The notes beneath the pieces are model-generated. The model was not told the DNA's origin. It did not search any database and was given only the letters and a program-made list of their open reading frames with translations. A DNA stretch of 64,000 nucleotides from Bacteroidales bacterium (lineage in GTDB: Bacteria; Bacteroidota; Bacteroidia; Bacteroidales; UBA1402), in assembly GCA_021373135.1 (NCBI GenBank), contig JAJFTH010000002.1, positions 62,001-126,000 on the forward strand, written 5' to 3'. How positions within the stretch are numbered: the first letter of the stretch is position 1; the number at the start of each line of letters is the position of its first letter. This document shows, in pieces, positions 47,003 through 55,686 of this stretch. The translations under genes were made by a program, and so were the position numbers.

Positions 47003-48166
47003 ATGATTAAGAAAGGCGTCGAGACCATTATTCTGTTCATTCTCCTGTTATCCATGAATGCTTGCTGTAACGATGACGATTCCGTTAAAACATTTTCAGG
47101 AAAAACCGTCTTAGTGTATATGGTGGCCGATAACAGTCTTAGCAGTGATGCACAGGTTAATATAGACAGCTTAGTGTCTGGCTTCGGCAGAAATGACATA
47201 AATGGAAACCTGCTTATCTATCTGGATCGCAGAAATGAAGTTCCCAAGTTGATACAGCTGTTAAAATCTGATGATGGAACAGTGAGCCGGCAGGCAGTCA
47301 GGACTTATGAGGAGCAGAATTCGGTGTCGCCCACCGTCATGGCATCGGTTCTTAAAGAGGTGACCGCACGTTTTCCATCCACCAGCTACGGGTTGGTGCT
47401 CTGGTCGCATGGTTACGGCTGGCTGCCGGGAACGACCAGTTCCAAGGCTGTCACCACCCGCTGGTTCGGACAGGACGGAACTGACGAGATGGACCTTGCA
47501 GATTTGGCGACAGCACTCAGTGAAGGGCCACATTTCGATTATATCCTTTTTGATGCCTGCTTCATGGGCGGGGTGGAGACGGCTTATGCCCTCAGGGGGT
47601 GCACGGACTACCTGATCGCATCTCCTACGGAGGTACTTTCGGACGGTTTTCCATATAGCGAGATGGTACCTTATATGATGGGCAGTACAAAGTCCGACTA
47701 TATCCGGATGGCTTCGCTTTATTATGAGCATTACAGTGCCATGACCGGTTACAGTTGCTCGGCAGCAGTAGGCTGCATCAAGTGTAGTGAGCTTGAAGCA
47801 CTGGCCTTAGAAACAAAAATGCTGATCAGTGCGCATGCTGCCGACCTGGATTCCTTCGACGTCTCCTCGGTACAATGTTTTGAGAGCTACTCCCCGCATC
47901 TGTTTTATGATTTCGGGGATTTCGTGGAGAACTTCACGACGGAGCTACAACGTCATTATTTTAAACTGCAGCTTGAAAAAGCAGTAGTCTATAAGGCATG
48001 TACCGAGAACATCCTCTCGGTAAACGGTAGCAGTCATTATTTTTCTGTGGAGCATTTCAGCGGCCTGAGCACCTACATACCCAGTAGCGTAACCGCCACA
48101 AGAAACGCTTCCTATCAGACTTTGGAATGGTATACGGCTGTAGGATGGAGCAAGACCAAGTGGTAA
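47003..48166 (+). CDS. Clostripain-family (C11) cysteine protease lipoprotein
   Basis: A lipoprotein signal (MIKKGVETIILFILLLSMNAC) precedes a caspase-like protease: catalytic His136 in LWSHGYGW and Cys186 in FDACFMGGVETAYAL. 387 aa. The frame opens 17 codons earlier inside the RT gene, but ATG 47003 places the signal peptide at the N-terminus. C11 proteases cleave after Arg/Lys. Because type V pilins are matured by an Arg-specific protease in related bacteria, a pilin-maturing role is a reasonable guess from position only. Confidence 0.85.
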   Translation: MIKKGVETIILFILLLSMNACCNDDDSVKTFSGKTVLVYMVADNSLSSDAQVNIDSLVSGFGRNDINGNLLIYLDRRNEVPKLIQLLKSDDGTVSRQAVRTYEEQNSVSPTVMASVLKEVTARFPSTSYGLVLWSHGYGWLPGTTSSKAVTTRWFGQDGTDEMDLADLATALSEGPHFDYILFDACFMGGVETAYALRGCTDYLIASPTEVLSDGFPYSEMVPYMMGSTKSDYIRMASLYYEHYSAMTGYSCSAAVGCIKCSELEALALETKMLISAHAADLDSFDVSSVQCFESYSPHLFYDFGDFVENFTTELQRHYFKLQLEKAVVYKACTENILSVNGSSHYFSVEHFSGLSTYIPSSVTATRNASYQTLEWYTAVGWSKTKW

Positions 48167-48238
48167 AGGTTTTAAACGACAATAGACGCATGAATGCCTA
48201 ATCTAAAAGAAAAGAAGTTAAACTATTTGTAGCAAATC

Positions 48239-49051
48239 ATGAATACAACAAAAGACATGGGGATATTTGGCAAACTCAAAATCCTGATTTTCAAACACGC
48301 TATCGGCACAAAACCTTGTACAAGCACCTCTCGCACTATCGGAAAGCCTTGTACAATCGTGGCTGAACGCCCCACCGGCAGTGGGACGGATCGTGACCCT
48401 TTTATCCTATCGACATTGGGACATTTGGTCTGGTTATCGAGAAACGGATGGTGCTGGAATGCGGCCTTTAGACAGATAAAAGATATTGATGCCGGCAAGA
48501 CCCGGTCCCTTGAGGGCGAGTTCTCACCCATAGGCTCTTCTTCCATTCCATTCGTCGGCACCTATGATGGGAGCGGACACATCATCTCAGGATTAAGCAT
48601 ATCGGAACCTGAGACGGACTATCAGGGCTTTTTTGGAATGACAATGAATGCCTGCATCTGCAATCTTGGGCTTCCGGATGTCAATATGAAGGGTCTTAAC
48701 AACGTAGGGGGCGTGGTGGGCTATATGAATGGTGGCTATATCAGGAATTGTTATGCCACGGGTAGTGTGCTTGGTTGCTATTATGTGGGAGGAATCTGTG
48801 GCAAGGCTGACTTTCCCGACATATCCGACTGCTACGCAACAGTTGCCGTCAATGGCGGATACTTCTGCGGCGGGCTCGTAGGTAAAAGCCATGCGGGAAT
48901 AATAACCCGATCCTATTCAACAGGATGCATATTCAGTGCTGCCGAATCAGAGTATTCGGGTGGCTTTATAGGCCACAACGTCGGCAACTCCACTGTCATA
49001 GACCGAGATATCTACAACAGTGACTTTTTTACCGATCACACCAAATCCTGA
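48239..49051 (+). CDS. GLUG-repeat protein, probably a remnant
   Basis: The 270-aa protein contains at least three GLUG-type repeats (NVGGVVGYMNGGYIRNCYATGSV, YVGGICGKADFPDISDCYATV, CGGLVGKSHAGIITRSYSTG) that fold as beta-solenoid steps in surface adhesins. It lacks a signal peptide, and the 30 N-terminal residues look unrelated. It ends abruptly after the third or fourth repeat. It may be the decayed fragment of a larger adhesin, or an adhesin whose N-terminus was lost when the upstream protease joined the operon. Confidence 0.55.
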   Translation: MNTTKDMGIFGKLKILIFKHAIGTKPCTSTSRTIGKPCTIVAERPTGSGTDRDPFILSTLGHLVWLSRNGWCWNAAFRQIKDIDAGKTRSLEGEFSPIGSSSIPFVGTYDGSGHIISGLSISEPETDYQGFFGMTMNACICNLGLPDVNMKGLNNVGGVVGYMNGGYIRNCYATGSVLGCYYVGGICGKADFPDISDCYATVAVNGGYFCGGLVGKSHAGIITRSYSTGCIFSAAESEYSGGFIGHNVGNSTVIDRDIYNSDFFTDHTKS

Positions 49052-49143
49052 TTTGAAAAAAACACGGTCGAGACGAAGTCCGTGAAGACTTCTTAATCTG
49101 CCAACTGGCATTTTTACAGCAACGGACCTATATCGTCTTTCTC

Positions 49144-50043
49144 TCAATAATCATCAGTATATTTCGGCTCTTCACAGAACCGGTCGGACAGGGAATCAAA
49201 CAAGCGGTTCGATATGATGTAAAAAAGAATGGCTGAAAGGAAACCACCCAAGACATCGACCATGTAATGAGCCTTGATGTAGACCGTGGAAAATGCCAGG
49301 ATGACATATATCGGTAAAATGAACCAAAAAGTTTTACGAAATTTTGAAAACGTCAGCAGCAGCAAGATGGTGGAGATTCCGACATGTGAGCTTGGAAAGG
49401 CTCCGGTCGGTTTTTCGCCAAATCTTTGAATATAATGGATTAATTGTGAGAAAAAATATCCTGAGGGTGCTTTTCCGGGATCTCCCTGATAATAGAACTG
49501 AGGACCGCCCACAGGCAAAATGATGTAGATGATATAATAAAGGTAAAAGGAGCATAAAATCACAAATATTGCCCGGCTGAACTCTTTTGGCCGCTTCTGC
49601 CAAAACAGGAAAGGCACACCTACCGCAATGATATAATAAGAGAAATAGCCGAAATACATCAATTCACTGAACCACCGTTCCGGAAGATATTTACAGAAGG
49701 CCAAAGAAGGCTCCATTCCGAAAAGTTTTTGATCTGCCCGACAAAAAAACGGATCTTGATTCGGTAAGAACATACCGGCAAAATCATAAGTTTCCGAATA
49801 CCAATAACCGAGAATAATAAACGGAAGGAATTGCCTGAAAGCTTTCAGATACCGCCAGTCCCTGTTGCGGGAAATGCTTGCAAGTGAAAGAATCATGACG
49901 ACAGTCATTAATCGGGCCTCGAAAAAAAAGGAAGTATCAGGGAATTTAGACAAATTAAAAACCAGAAATACCGTTGTAACCAAAACATAAGCCAACGTTA
50001 TCCATTCGCCGGAATAGAACTTAAGTGAATGCAATTTAAACAT
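49144..50043 (-). CDS. PAP2-family membrane phosphatase/phosphotransferase
   Basis: The 299-aa protein has about six membrane helices and the PAP2 catalytic motifs: the AFPSSHVGIS box and, after two helices, KAHYMVDVLGG (His). The first motif is weak. In Bacteroidota such proteins act on lipid phosphates (undecaprenyl-, phosphatidyl- or inositol-sphingolipid metabolism). Which substrate applies is not visible. It is transcribed alone, convergent with the GLUG gene. Confidence 0.82.
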   Translation of the reverse strand: MFKLHSLKFYSGEWITLAYVLVTTVFLVFNLSKFPDTSFFFEARLMTVVMILSLASISRNRDWRYLKAFRQFLPFIILGYWYSETYDFAGMFLPNQDPFFCRADQKLFGMEPSLAFCKYLPERWFSELMYFGYFSYYIIAVGVPFLFWQKRPKEFSRAIFVILCSFYLYYIIYIILPVGGPQFYYQGDPGKAPSGYFFSQLIHYIQRFGEKPTGAFPSSHVGISTILLLLTFSKFRKTFWFILPIYVILAFSTVYIKAHYMVDVLGGFLSAILFYIISNRLFDSLSDRFCEEPKYTDDY

Positions 50044-50361
50044 GACTCTTTCCTATTGTATAGATTGAAAGACATGAGGTATGTCCTGAATATCTAAGTT
50101 GGGGCAAAGAAACTGAATTTAGAGGTATAAAACAAATTCAATATTTTTTATTAACAATCGATCATCAGAATTCAAGATAGATTTTGAGTCTTACTGCCAA
50201 AAAGTCATATTCGTTTGTCAGATTTAAAGACAAATTCTCCTGTTTGCTGTCAAAAGATCGTATCGGACACTCCTTTTTATTTTGGCACGGGTTTTGACTT
50301 TTAGCAAGTGTCGGCAACGATATAAATCATGAAACGAATAAACTAAAAGATAAAATTTAAA
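50044..50361. other. Intergenic region before dnaK
   Basis: AT-rich, without a coding frame. Its only distinct element is the possible sigma-54-type promoter at 50283-50298. No CIRCE inverted repeat (TTAGCACTC-N9-GAGTGCTAA) is visible. Confidence 0.5.
50283..50298 (+). promoter_or_regulatory. Sigma-54-like promoter of dnaK
   Basis: TGGCACG, four bases, then TTGAC resembles the sigma-54 consensus TGGCAC-N5-TTGCW, with GG and the downstream G in correct spacing but GA replacing GC. The start would be near 50308, about 54 nt before the ATG. No good TAnnTTTG box is nearby. Confidence 0.4.
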
Positions 50362-52293
50362 ATGGGAAAGATTATTGGAATTGACTTAGGAACCACCAAC
50401 TCGTGTGTTTCTGTTTTGGAAGGAAACGACCCGATTGTTATTGCCAACAGTGAAGGCAAACGTACGACTCCTTCTGTTGTAGCTTTTATTGATGGCGGCG
50501 AACGTAAAGTAGGTGATCCGGCAAAACGTCAAGCCATCACCAACCCACAAAAGACTGTTTCATCCATCAAACGTTTTATGGGAACTTCCTATGATCAAGC
50601 AGGAGTCGATATTAAACGTATGCCTTATAAAGTGGTCCGTGGTGAAAACAATACACCACGTGTAGATATCGATGGACGTATGTACACCCCGCAAGAAATT
50701 TCAGCTATGATTCTTCAAAAAATGAAGAAGACCGCCGAAGATTATTTGGGAACGGAAGTAACGGAAGCGGTCATTACCGTACCGGCATACTTTAACGACT
50801 CGCAGCGTCAGGCAACCAAAGAAGCCGGTGAAATTGCAGGTTTGAAAGTTCGCCGTATCGTAAACGAACCTACTGCTGCAGCTTTGGCTTACGGCTTGGA
50901 CAAGAAGAGCAAAGATATGAAGATCGCCGTATTCGACCTTGGTGGCGGAACGTTCGATATCTCTATCCTTGAATTGGGTGACGGTGTGTTTGAAGTTAAA
51001 TCAACCAATGGTGATACACACCTTGGTGGCGATGACTTTGACCAGACCATCATTGACTGGTTGGCAGACGAATTCCTGAAAGAAGAGGGCATCGACCTTC
51101 GCAAAGATCCGATGGCTTTACAACGTTTGAAGGAAGCTGCCGAAAAAGCAAAAATCGAATTGTCAAGTTCTACTTCCACCGAAATCAACCTGCCGTACAT
51201 CATGCCGGTAAACGGTATTCCAAAACACTTGGTAAAAACCTTGAGCCGTGCACAATTTGAAAAATTGGCAGACCGTTATATCCAGGCATGTGTTGAGCCT
51301 TGTCGCAAAGCGATGGCTGATGCCGGGCTTACAGCAAGTGATATAGATGAGGTGATCCTTGTAGGTGGTTCGACCCGTATCCCTGTCATCCAAACATTGG
51401 TGGAGAAATTCTTCGGAAAGGTTCCTTCCAAAGGTGTGAATCCTGATGAAGTGGTAGCTGTAGGTGCTGCTATTCAAGGTGGTGTACTTTCAGGAGAGGT
51501 AACGGATGTTTTGCTGCTTGATGTTACCCCGCTTTCTTTGGGTATTGAAACCATGGGTGGTGTAATGACCAAACTGATTGAATCAAACACCACCATTCCT
51601 ACCAAGAAATCGGAAGTATTCACAACCGCAGCCGACAACCAGCCTTCTGTAGAAATCCATATTCTTCAGGGTGAACGTTCCATGGCCAAAGACAATAAGA
51701 CCATCGGTCGTTTCCATTTGGATGGTCTTCCTGCTGCCCGTCGTGGTACTCCTCAAATCGAGGTTACTTTTGATATTGATGCAAACGGTATCCTGAATGT
51801 ATCTGCCAAGGATAAGGCTACAGGCAAATCTCAAAGCATCCGTATCGAAGCTTCAAGCGGTTTGACCGATGCTGAAATCAAGCGTATGAAAGATGAAGCT
51901 CAGGCCAATGCTGAAGCTGATAGCAAGGAAAAGGAGCGCATAGATAAACTGAACCACGCCGACAGTTTGATTTTTCAAACGGAAAAGCAACTGGAAGAAT
52001 TGGGTGACAAGCTTCCGGCAGACAAGAAAGCTCCTATCGAAGCTGCCCTTGCCAAACTGAAAGACGCTCACAAGGCTCAGGATATTGCCGGAATCGATGC
52101 TGCAACCGCAGAACTCAATAGCGTTTTCCAGGCTGCTTCTGAGGAGATGTACAACCAGGCTAACACTCAGGGTGGCGCGCAAGCTCAACCGAATCCTCAG
52201 GATTTTGGCGGTCAGCAAGCCAATCCGAACCAAGGCGAAAGCAAGTCCGGTGATGATAATGTGACTGATGTGGACTTTGAAGAAGTGAAGTAA
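50362..52293 (+). CDS. dnaK: Chaperone DnaK (Hsp70)
   Basis: An ATP-driven chaperone for nascent and stress-damaged proteins. It has [13 protein letters not shown] at the N-terminus, [13 protein letters not shown] and [14 protein letters not shown] in the ATPase domain, the linker [15 protein letters not shown], and a substrate-binding domain. The tail is rich in Gln/Gly/Asn and ends with the acidic DVDFEEVK. 643 aa. grpE and dnaJ are not adjacent. Confidence 0.98.
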   Translation: MGKIIGIDLGTTNSCVSVLEGNDPIVIANSEGKRTTPSVVAFIDGGERKVGDPAKRQAITNPQKTVSSIKRFMGTSYDQAGVDIKRMPYKVVRGENNTPRVDIDGRMYTPQEISAMILQKMKKTAEDYLGTEVTEAVITVPAYFNDSQRQATKEAGEIAGLKVRRIVNEPTAAALAYGLDKKSKDMKIAVFDLGGGTFDISILELGDGVFEVKSTNGDTHLGGDDFDQTIIDWLADEFLKEEGIDLRKDPMALQRLKEAAEKAKIELSSSTSTEINLPYIMPVNGIPKHLVKTLSRAQFEKLADRYIQACVEPCRKAMADAGLTASDIDEVILVGGSTRIPVIQTLVEKFFGKVPSKGVNPDEVVAVGAAIQGGVLSGEVTDVLLLDVTPLSLGIETMGGVMTKLIESNTTIPTKKSEVFTTAADNQPSVEIHILQGERSMAKDNKTIGRFHLDGLPAARRGTPQIEVTFDIDANGILNVSAKDKATGKSQSIRIEASSGLTDAEIKRMKDEAQANAEADSKEKERIDKLNHADSLIFQTEKQLEELGDKLPADKKAPIEAALAKLKDAHKAQDIAGIDAATAELNSVFQAASEEMYNQANTQGGAQAQPNPQDFGGQQANPNQGESKSGDDNVTDVDFEEVK

Positions 52294-52325
52294 ATCCCAC
52301 AAACAAGGGTTTGTGAAAATATCAT

Positions 52326-52361
52326 AACCGCTGTAAAACATGTGTTTACAGCGGTTTTTTG
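52326..52361 (+). terminator. Intrinsic terminator after dnaK
   Basis: AACCGCTGTAAA (52326-52337) and TTTACAGCGGTT (52345-52356) form a 12-bp stem with a 7-nt loop and a T-run. Confidence 0.92.
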
Positions 52362-52474
52362 TTTCATTTTCTTTGATTGTTTATTGTTTTTATGTATGCT
52401 ACCATCCGAAGTCGTTACAACAGTTCCGAAAAATCAGCAATAGTTTTGTTTGATTGATTGATATATTTAACTTC

Positions 52475-52538
52475 GCACACAGAAAACACAGAGATTGAAT
52501 CTGTTTTATCTTTTCTCTCGGTGTTATCTGTGTGCTTT
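52475..52538. repeat. Inverted repeat between dnaK and namZ
   Basis: GCACACAGAAAACAC and GTGTTATCTGTGTGC pair over most of their length, with a smaller inner hairpin (CAGA/TCTG), and a T-run follows. It may be a dispersed palindromic repeat doubling as a terminator. Confidence 0.45.
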
Positions 52539-52555
52539 TTTATTCATTATTTTTC

Positions 52556-53725
52556 ATGAAAAGACGACTTCTCATATTCCTTTATTTTTCATGCTGTGTA
52601 TTGCTCGTTCAGGCGCAACAATCGCAGGTTGTTGTCGGGGCCGAGCAGACTGATGCTTATCTTCCTCTTTTAAGAGGAAAACGGGTGGCACTTTTTTCCA
52701 ACCATACGGGAATAGTAAACGGAAAACATACTTTGGATATTCTGGTTGAAAATAAAATAGCGGTTACGGCCATTTTTTCGCCCGAACATGGTTTTCGGGG
52801 AGATGCAGGTGCCGGTGACCACATAGCAAGTTCTGTTGACGGGAAAACAGGTGTGCCTATCCTTTCGCTCTACGATGGGGAAAGCGGCAAACCGGGCAAG
52901 GGCTCGATGCGTAAATTCGATATTTTGGTTGTTGACATTCAAGATGTCGGTTTGCGGTTTTATACCTATTATATTACGATGGTTAAATTGATGGACGCAT
53001 GTGCAGAAAATCACAAGTCGGTACTGATTCTTGACCGTCCTAACCCGAATGGACATTACGTGGACGGACCCATTTTGGATATGAAATACAAATCGGGCGT
53101 AGGTTGGTTGCCCATTCCGGTGGTTCACGGGCTCACGCTCGGTGAACTCGCGTTGATGGTCAATGGCGAGAAGTGGCTTCCAAAAGGGCGTATTTGCAGC
53201 TTGAAGGTCATTCCCTGTTTGAATTACACGCATCAAACCATGTACCGGCTACCCATTCCTCCGTCACCCAATCTGCCCAACATGACGGCCATTTACCTCT
53301 ACCCGTCGCTTTGCTATTTTGAAGCAACACCGGTCAGTTTGGGACGCGGGACGGATTTACCCTTCCAGATTTACGGACACCCCAACATGCGAAACTATGA
53401 TTTCACTTTTACACCACTTAGTATGCCGTCGGCAAAAGAGCCGCCGCAAAAAGACCGTTTGTGTTACGGTGTAAACCTCAGTATGCTTTCCGATGAGGAG
53501 ATCAGGGAAAAAGGCCTTGATTTGACGTATCTGATTGATGCTTACCGAAACCTAAATATGGATAACTATTTCTTTCGTTCATTTTTTGAAAATCTGATGG
53601 GTGTAAGTTATGTTCGAAAAATGATTATGCAGGGAAAAAGTGCCGGTGAAATCAAGGCAATGTGGGCTGGTGATGTAGAAAAATTCAAAGAACAGCGCAA
53701 ACCGTATCTGCTGTATCATCCATAG
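52556..53725 (+). CDS. namZ: Exo-beta-N-acetylmuramidase NamZ (DUF1343)
   Basis: A secreted enzyme that releases MurNAc from the non-reducing end of peptidoglycan fragments. The signal peptide is MKRRLLIFLYFSCCVLLVQA. The NamZ body has GKRVALFSNHTGI, the FSPEHGFRG motif with catalytic Glu, DIQDVGLRFYTYYITM and DRPNPNGHYVDGP, ending with the C-terminal DUF1343 tail. The frame opens eight codons earlier; ATG 52556 gives the signal peptide. It is followed 72 bp later by a sodium symporter. Confidence 0.88.
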   Translation: MKRRLLIFLYFSCCVLLVQAQQSQVVVGAEQTDAYLPLLRGKRVALFSNHTGIVNGKHTLDILVENKIAVTAIFSPEHGFRGDAGAGDHIASSVDGKTGVPILSLYDGESGKPGKGSMRKFDILVVDIQDVGLRFYTYYITMVKLMDACAENHKSVLILDRPNPNGHYVDGPILDMKYKSGVGWLPIPVVHGLTLGELALMVNGEKWLPKGRICSLKVIPCLNYTHQTMYRLPIPPSPNLPNMTAIYLYPSLCYFEATPVSLGRGTDLPFQIYGHPNMRNYDFTFTPLSMPSAKEPPQKDRLCYGVNLSMLSDEEIREKGLDLTYLIDAYRNLNMDNYFFRSFFENLMGVSYVRKMIMQGKSAGEIKAMWAGDVEKFKEQRKPYLLYHP

Positions 53726-53797
53726 ATCTATATTTGCAATAAAGTGATTGAAGAAGTGATTATGCTCTGCTATTTGTTTTAAATCTAAAATTGATCT

Positions 53798-55240
53798 ATG
53801 TCTCCAATATTCATAATACTTACCATAGTCATTTATTTTACCGTTCTGTTCGGCATTTCTTATTTTTCCGGCCGGAAAGCCGACAATGCCGGTTTTTTCT
53901 CCGGCAATCGAAAATCGCCGTGGTATGTTGTGGCGTTTGCCACGATCGGCGCAGCCATTTCGGGGGTCACCTTTGTCTCCGTACCTGGAATGGTAGCGGG
54001 AAGCGGATTCTCTTATTTACAAATGGTGCTGGGCTTTGCCGTTGGGCAGTTGCTTATAGCCTTTGTGCTGATTCCGCTGTTTTACCGGATGAACCTAGTT
54101 TCTATTTACGAGTATTTGGAGAATCGTTTTGGAATGTCAACCTACAAAACCGGTGCGTGGTTTTTCTTCGTTTCCAAAATGCTGGGTGCATCTATCAGGC
54201 TGTTTATTGTGTGCGTGGTACTGCAGCTGCTGGTTTTCGAGCCGTTTCACCTGCCTTTTGTCTTGAACCTGATTTTCACGGTGGGCATTGTTTGGCTCTA
54301 CACCTTTCGGGGTGGGGTTAAGTCGCTGATATGGACGGATTCGCTAAAAACTTTCAGTCTGATTGTTTCCGTCGGGTTGTGTATCTACTATATTGTCCAT
54401 AATTTGGGAGGAAATTTATTGGATATAATAGGAAAATCGGACATGTCGAAGACTTTCTTTTTTGACGATGTGAACGACAAACGTTTCTTTTTTAAGCAGT
54501 TTTTGGCCGGCGTTTTCACTGTGATAGCCACTTCGGGATTGGATCAGGATTTGATGCAAAAAACCCTGAGTTGCAAAAATTCCCGCGATTCGCAGAAAAA
54601 CATGATTACAGGAGGCATCTTGCAGATATTTATTAACTTGCTTTTTCTGATGCTTGGCGTTTTGCTCTATACTTTTGCTGCGAAAAACAACATCACATTG
54701 CCCGATAAAGGCGATGAAGTTTTCCCTTTCCTTGCCACAGGGAGATATTTTCCTATTATTGTGAGTATTCTGTTTATCGTCGGTTTGATCTCGGCAGCTT
54801 ATGCAGCGGCTGGTTCGGCACTTACTGCTCTGACTACTTCGTTTGTCATTGATATTTTAGAAACTCCGAAAAAAAAGACCGAAAAAGAAGTGTCTTCTAT
54901 CCGCATCAAAGTGCATGTTGCGATGGCGGTCGTTATGGCTGTGGTTATTTTCGTCATCAACATTTTGAACAACGCTTCGGTCATCGATACCGTTTATAAA
55001 ATAGCAAGTTACACCTACGGACCATTACTCGGAATGTTTGTCTTCGGGATATTTATAAAGAGAAAGGTAAAAGACCGTTACGTGCCCTGGGTTGCTATTG
55101 CATCGCCGATTTTATGCTTTGTTTTCGATATAAATTCCAAAGTTTGGTTCAATGGTTATGAGTTCAGTCACGAGCGATTGATATTGAACGCTTTGTTCAC
55201 TTTCATCGGATTGTGTTTGCTGATAAAAAAAGAAAAATAG
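53798..55240 (+). CDS. Sodium:solute symporter family transporter
   Basis: The 480-aa protein has about 13 membrane helices of the SSS (LeuT-like) fold: FFSGNRKSPWYVVAFATIGAAISGVTFVSVPGM near residues 35-65 and TSGLDQDLMQKTLSCKNSRDSQK near 245-270. The substrate is not visible. Its place right after namZ suggests MurNAc or a related amino sugar as cargo, as in oral Bacteroidales peptidoglycan-salvage loci; this is inference. Confidence 0.85.
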   Translation: MSPIFIILTIVIYFTVLFGISYFSGRKADNAGFFSGNRKSPWYVVAFATIGAAISGVTFVSVPGMVAGSGFSYLQMVLGFAVGQLLIAFVLIPLFYRMNLVSIYEYLENRFGMSTYKTGAWFFFVSKMLGASIRLFIVCVVLQLLVFEPFHLPFVLNLIFTVGIVWLYTFRGGVKSLIWTDSLKTFSLIVSVGLCIYYIVHNLGGNLLDIIGKSDMSKTFFFDDVNDKRFFFKQFLAGVFTVIATSGLDQDLMQKTLSCKNSRDSQKNMITGGILQIFINLLFLMLGVLLYTFAAKNNITLPDKGDEVFPFLATGRYFPIIVSILFIVGLISAAYAAAGSALTALTTSFVIDILETPKKKTEKEVSSIRIKVHVAMAVVMAVVIFVINILNNASVIDTVYKIASYTYGPLLGMFVFGIFIKRKVKDRYVPWVAIASPILCFVFDINSKVWFNGYEFSHERLILNALFTFIGLCLLIKKEK

Positions 55241-55280
55241 GATTTTCTTTTGAACATAATTATTACATTTGTCACCTATA

Positions 55281-55592
55281 ATGAGAATCATAGCTTTCAT
55301 ATTGTCAATTTATATTTTGTTTCTGACAGGTGTGCCATGCGCTGATGGACTCAAGGAACCGATTGCCGGTCAAGTGGAGCGAGTTGCGCAAGCACACGCT
55401 GACCATCAAAACGATATAGATTGCTGTTCTCCCTTCTGCACCTGTAATTGTTGTGTGACTCCCGTCTGTTGTCAGGATTTCGCCATCGATTTCAAATGTT
55501 ATTCCATTCCGCAATTACAGGTCTATGCCTATCTCTCTGGCTTTGACTCTTATAATTATGCTTCTATCTGGCAACCGCCGAAATTAAGCTAA
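55281..55592 (+). CDS. Cys-rich small secreted protein before the metal-efflux genes
   Basis: A signal peptide (MRIIAFILSIYILFLTGVPCADG) precedes a short region with a Cys-rich cluster, CCSPFCTCNCCVTPVCC (residues about 45-62). Such small proteins (DUF6660-like) recur upstream of CusA/CzcA operons in Bacteroidota and may bind copper or zinc. ATG 55281 is chosen over TTG 55269. About 103 aa. A TACATTTG box at 55264-55271 lies immediately before it, too close to be its own promoter unless leaderless. Confidence 0.7.
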   Translation: MRIIAFILSIYILFLTGVPCADGLKEPIAGQVERVAQAHADHQNDIDCCSPFCTCNCCVTPVCCQDFAIDFKCYSIPQLQVYAYLSGFDSYNYASIWQPPKLS

Positions 55593-55686
55593 TACAGTAT
55601 TTCCCTTTCAATTTTTTTTTCTATGTTCATGATTTTCAGTCATCTGGAAGCCTGTGAGCCTGTATTAACTTTCAATCTATTTAGAT

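Noticed and set aside
50044..50361. CIRCE element before dnaK
   Set aside because: No TTAGCACTC / GAGTGCTAA inverted repeat is present.
55264..55271. TACATTTG as promoter of the Cys-rich small gene
   Set aside because: The box lies nine bases before the ATG and its nearest TTG is only 11 nt away, which fits the consensus poorly.
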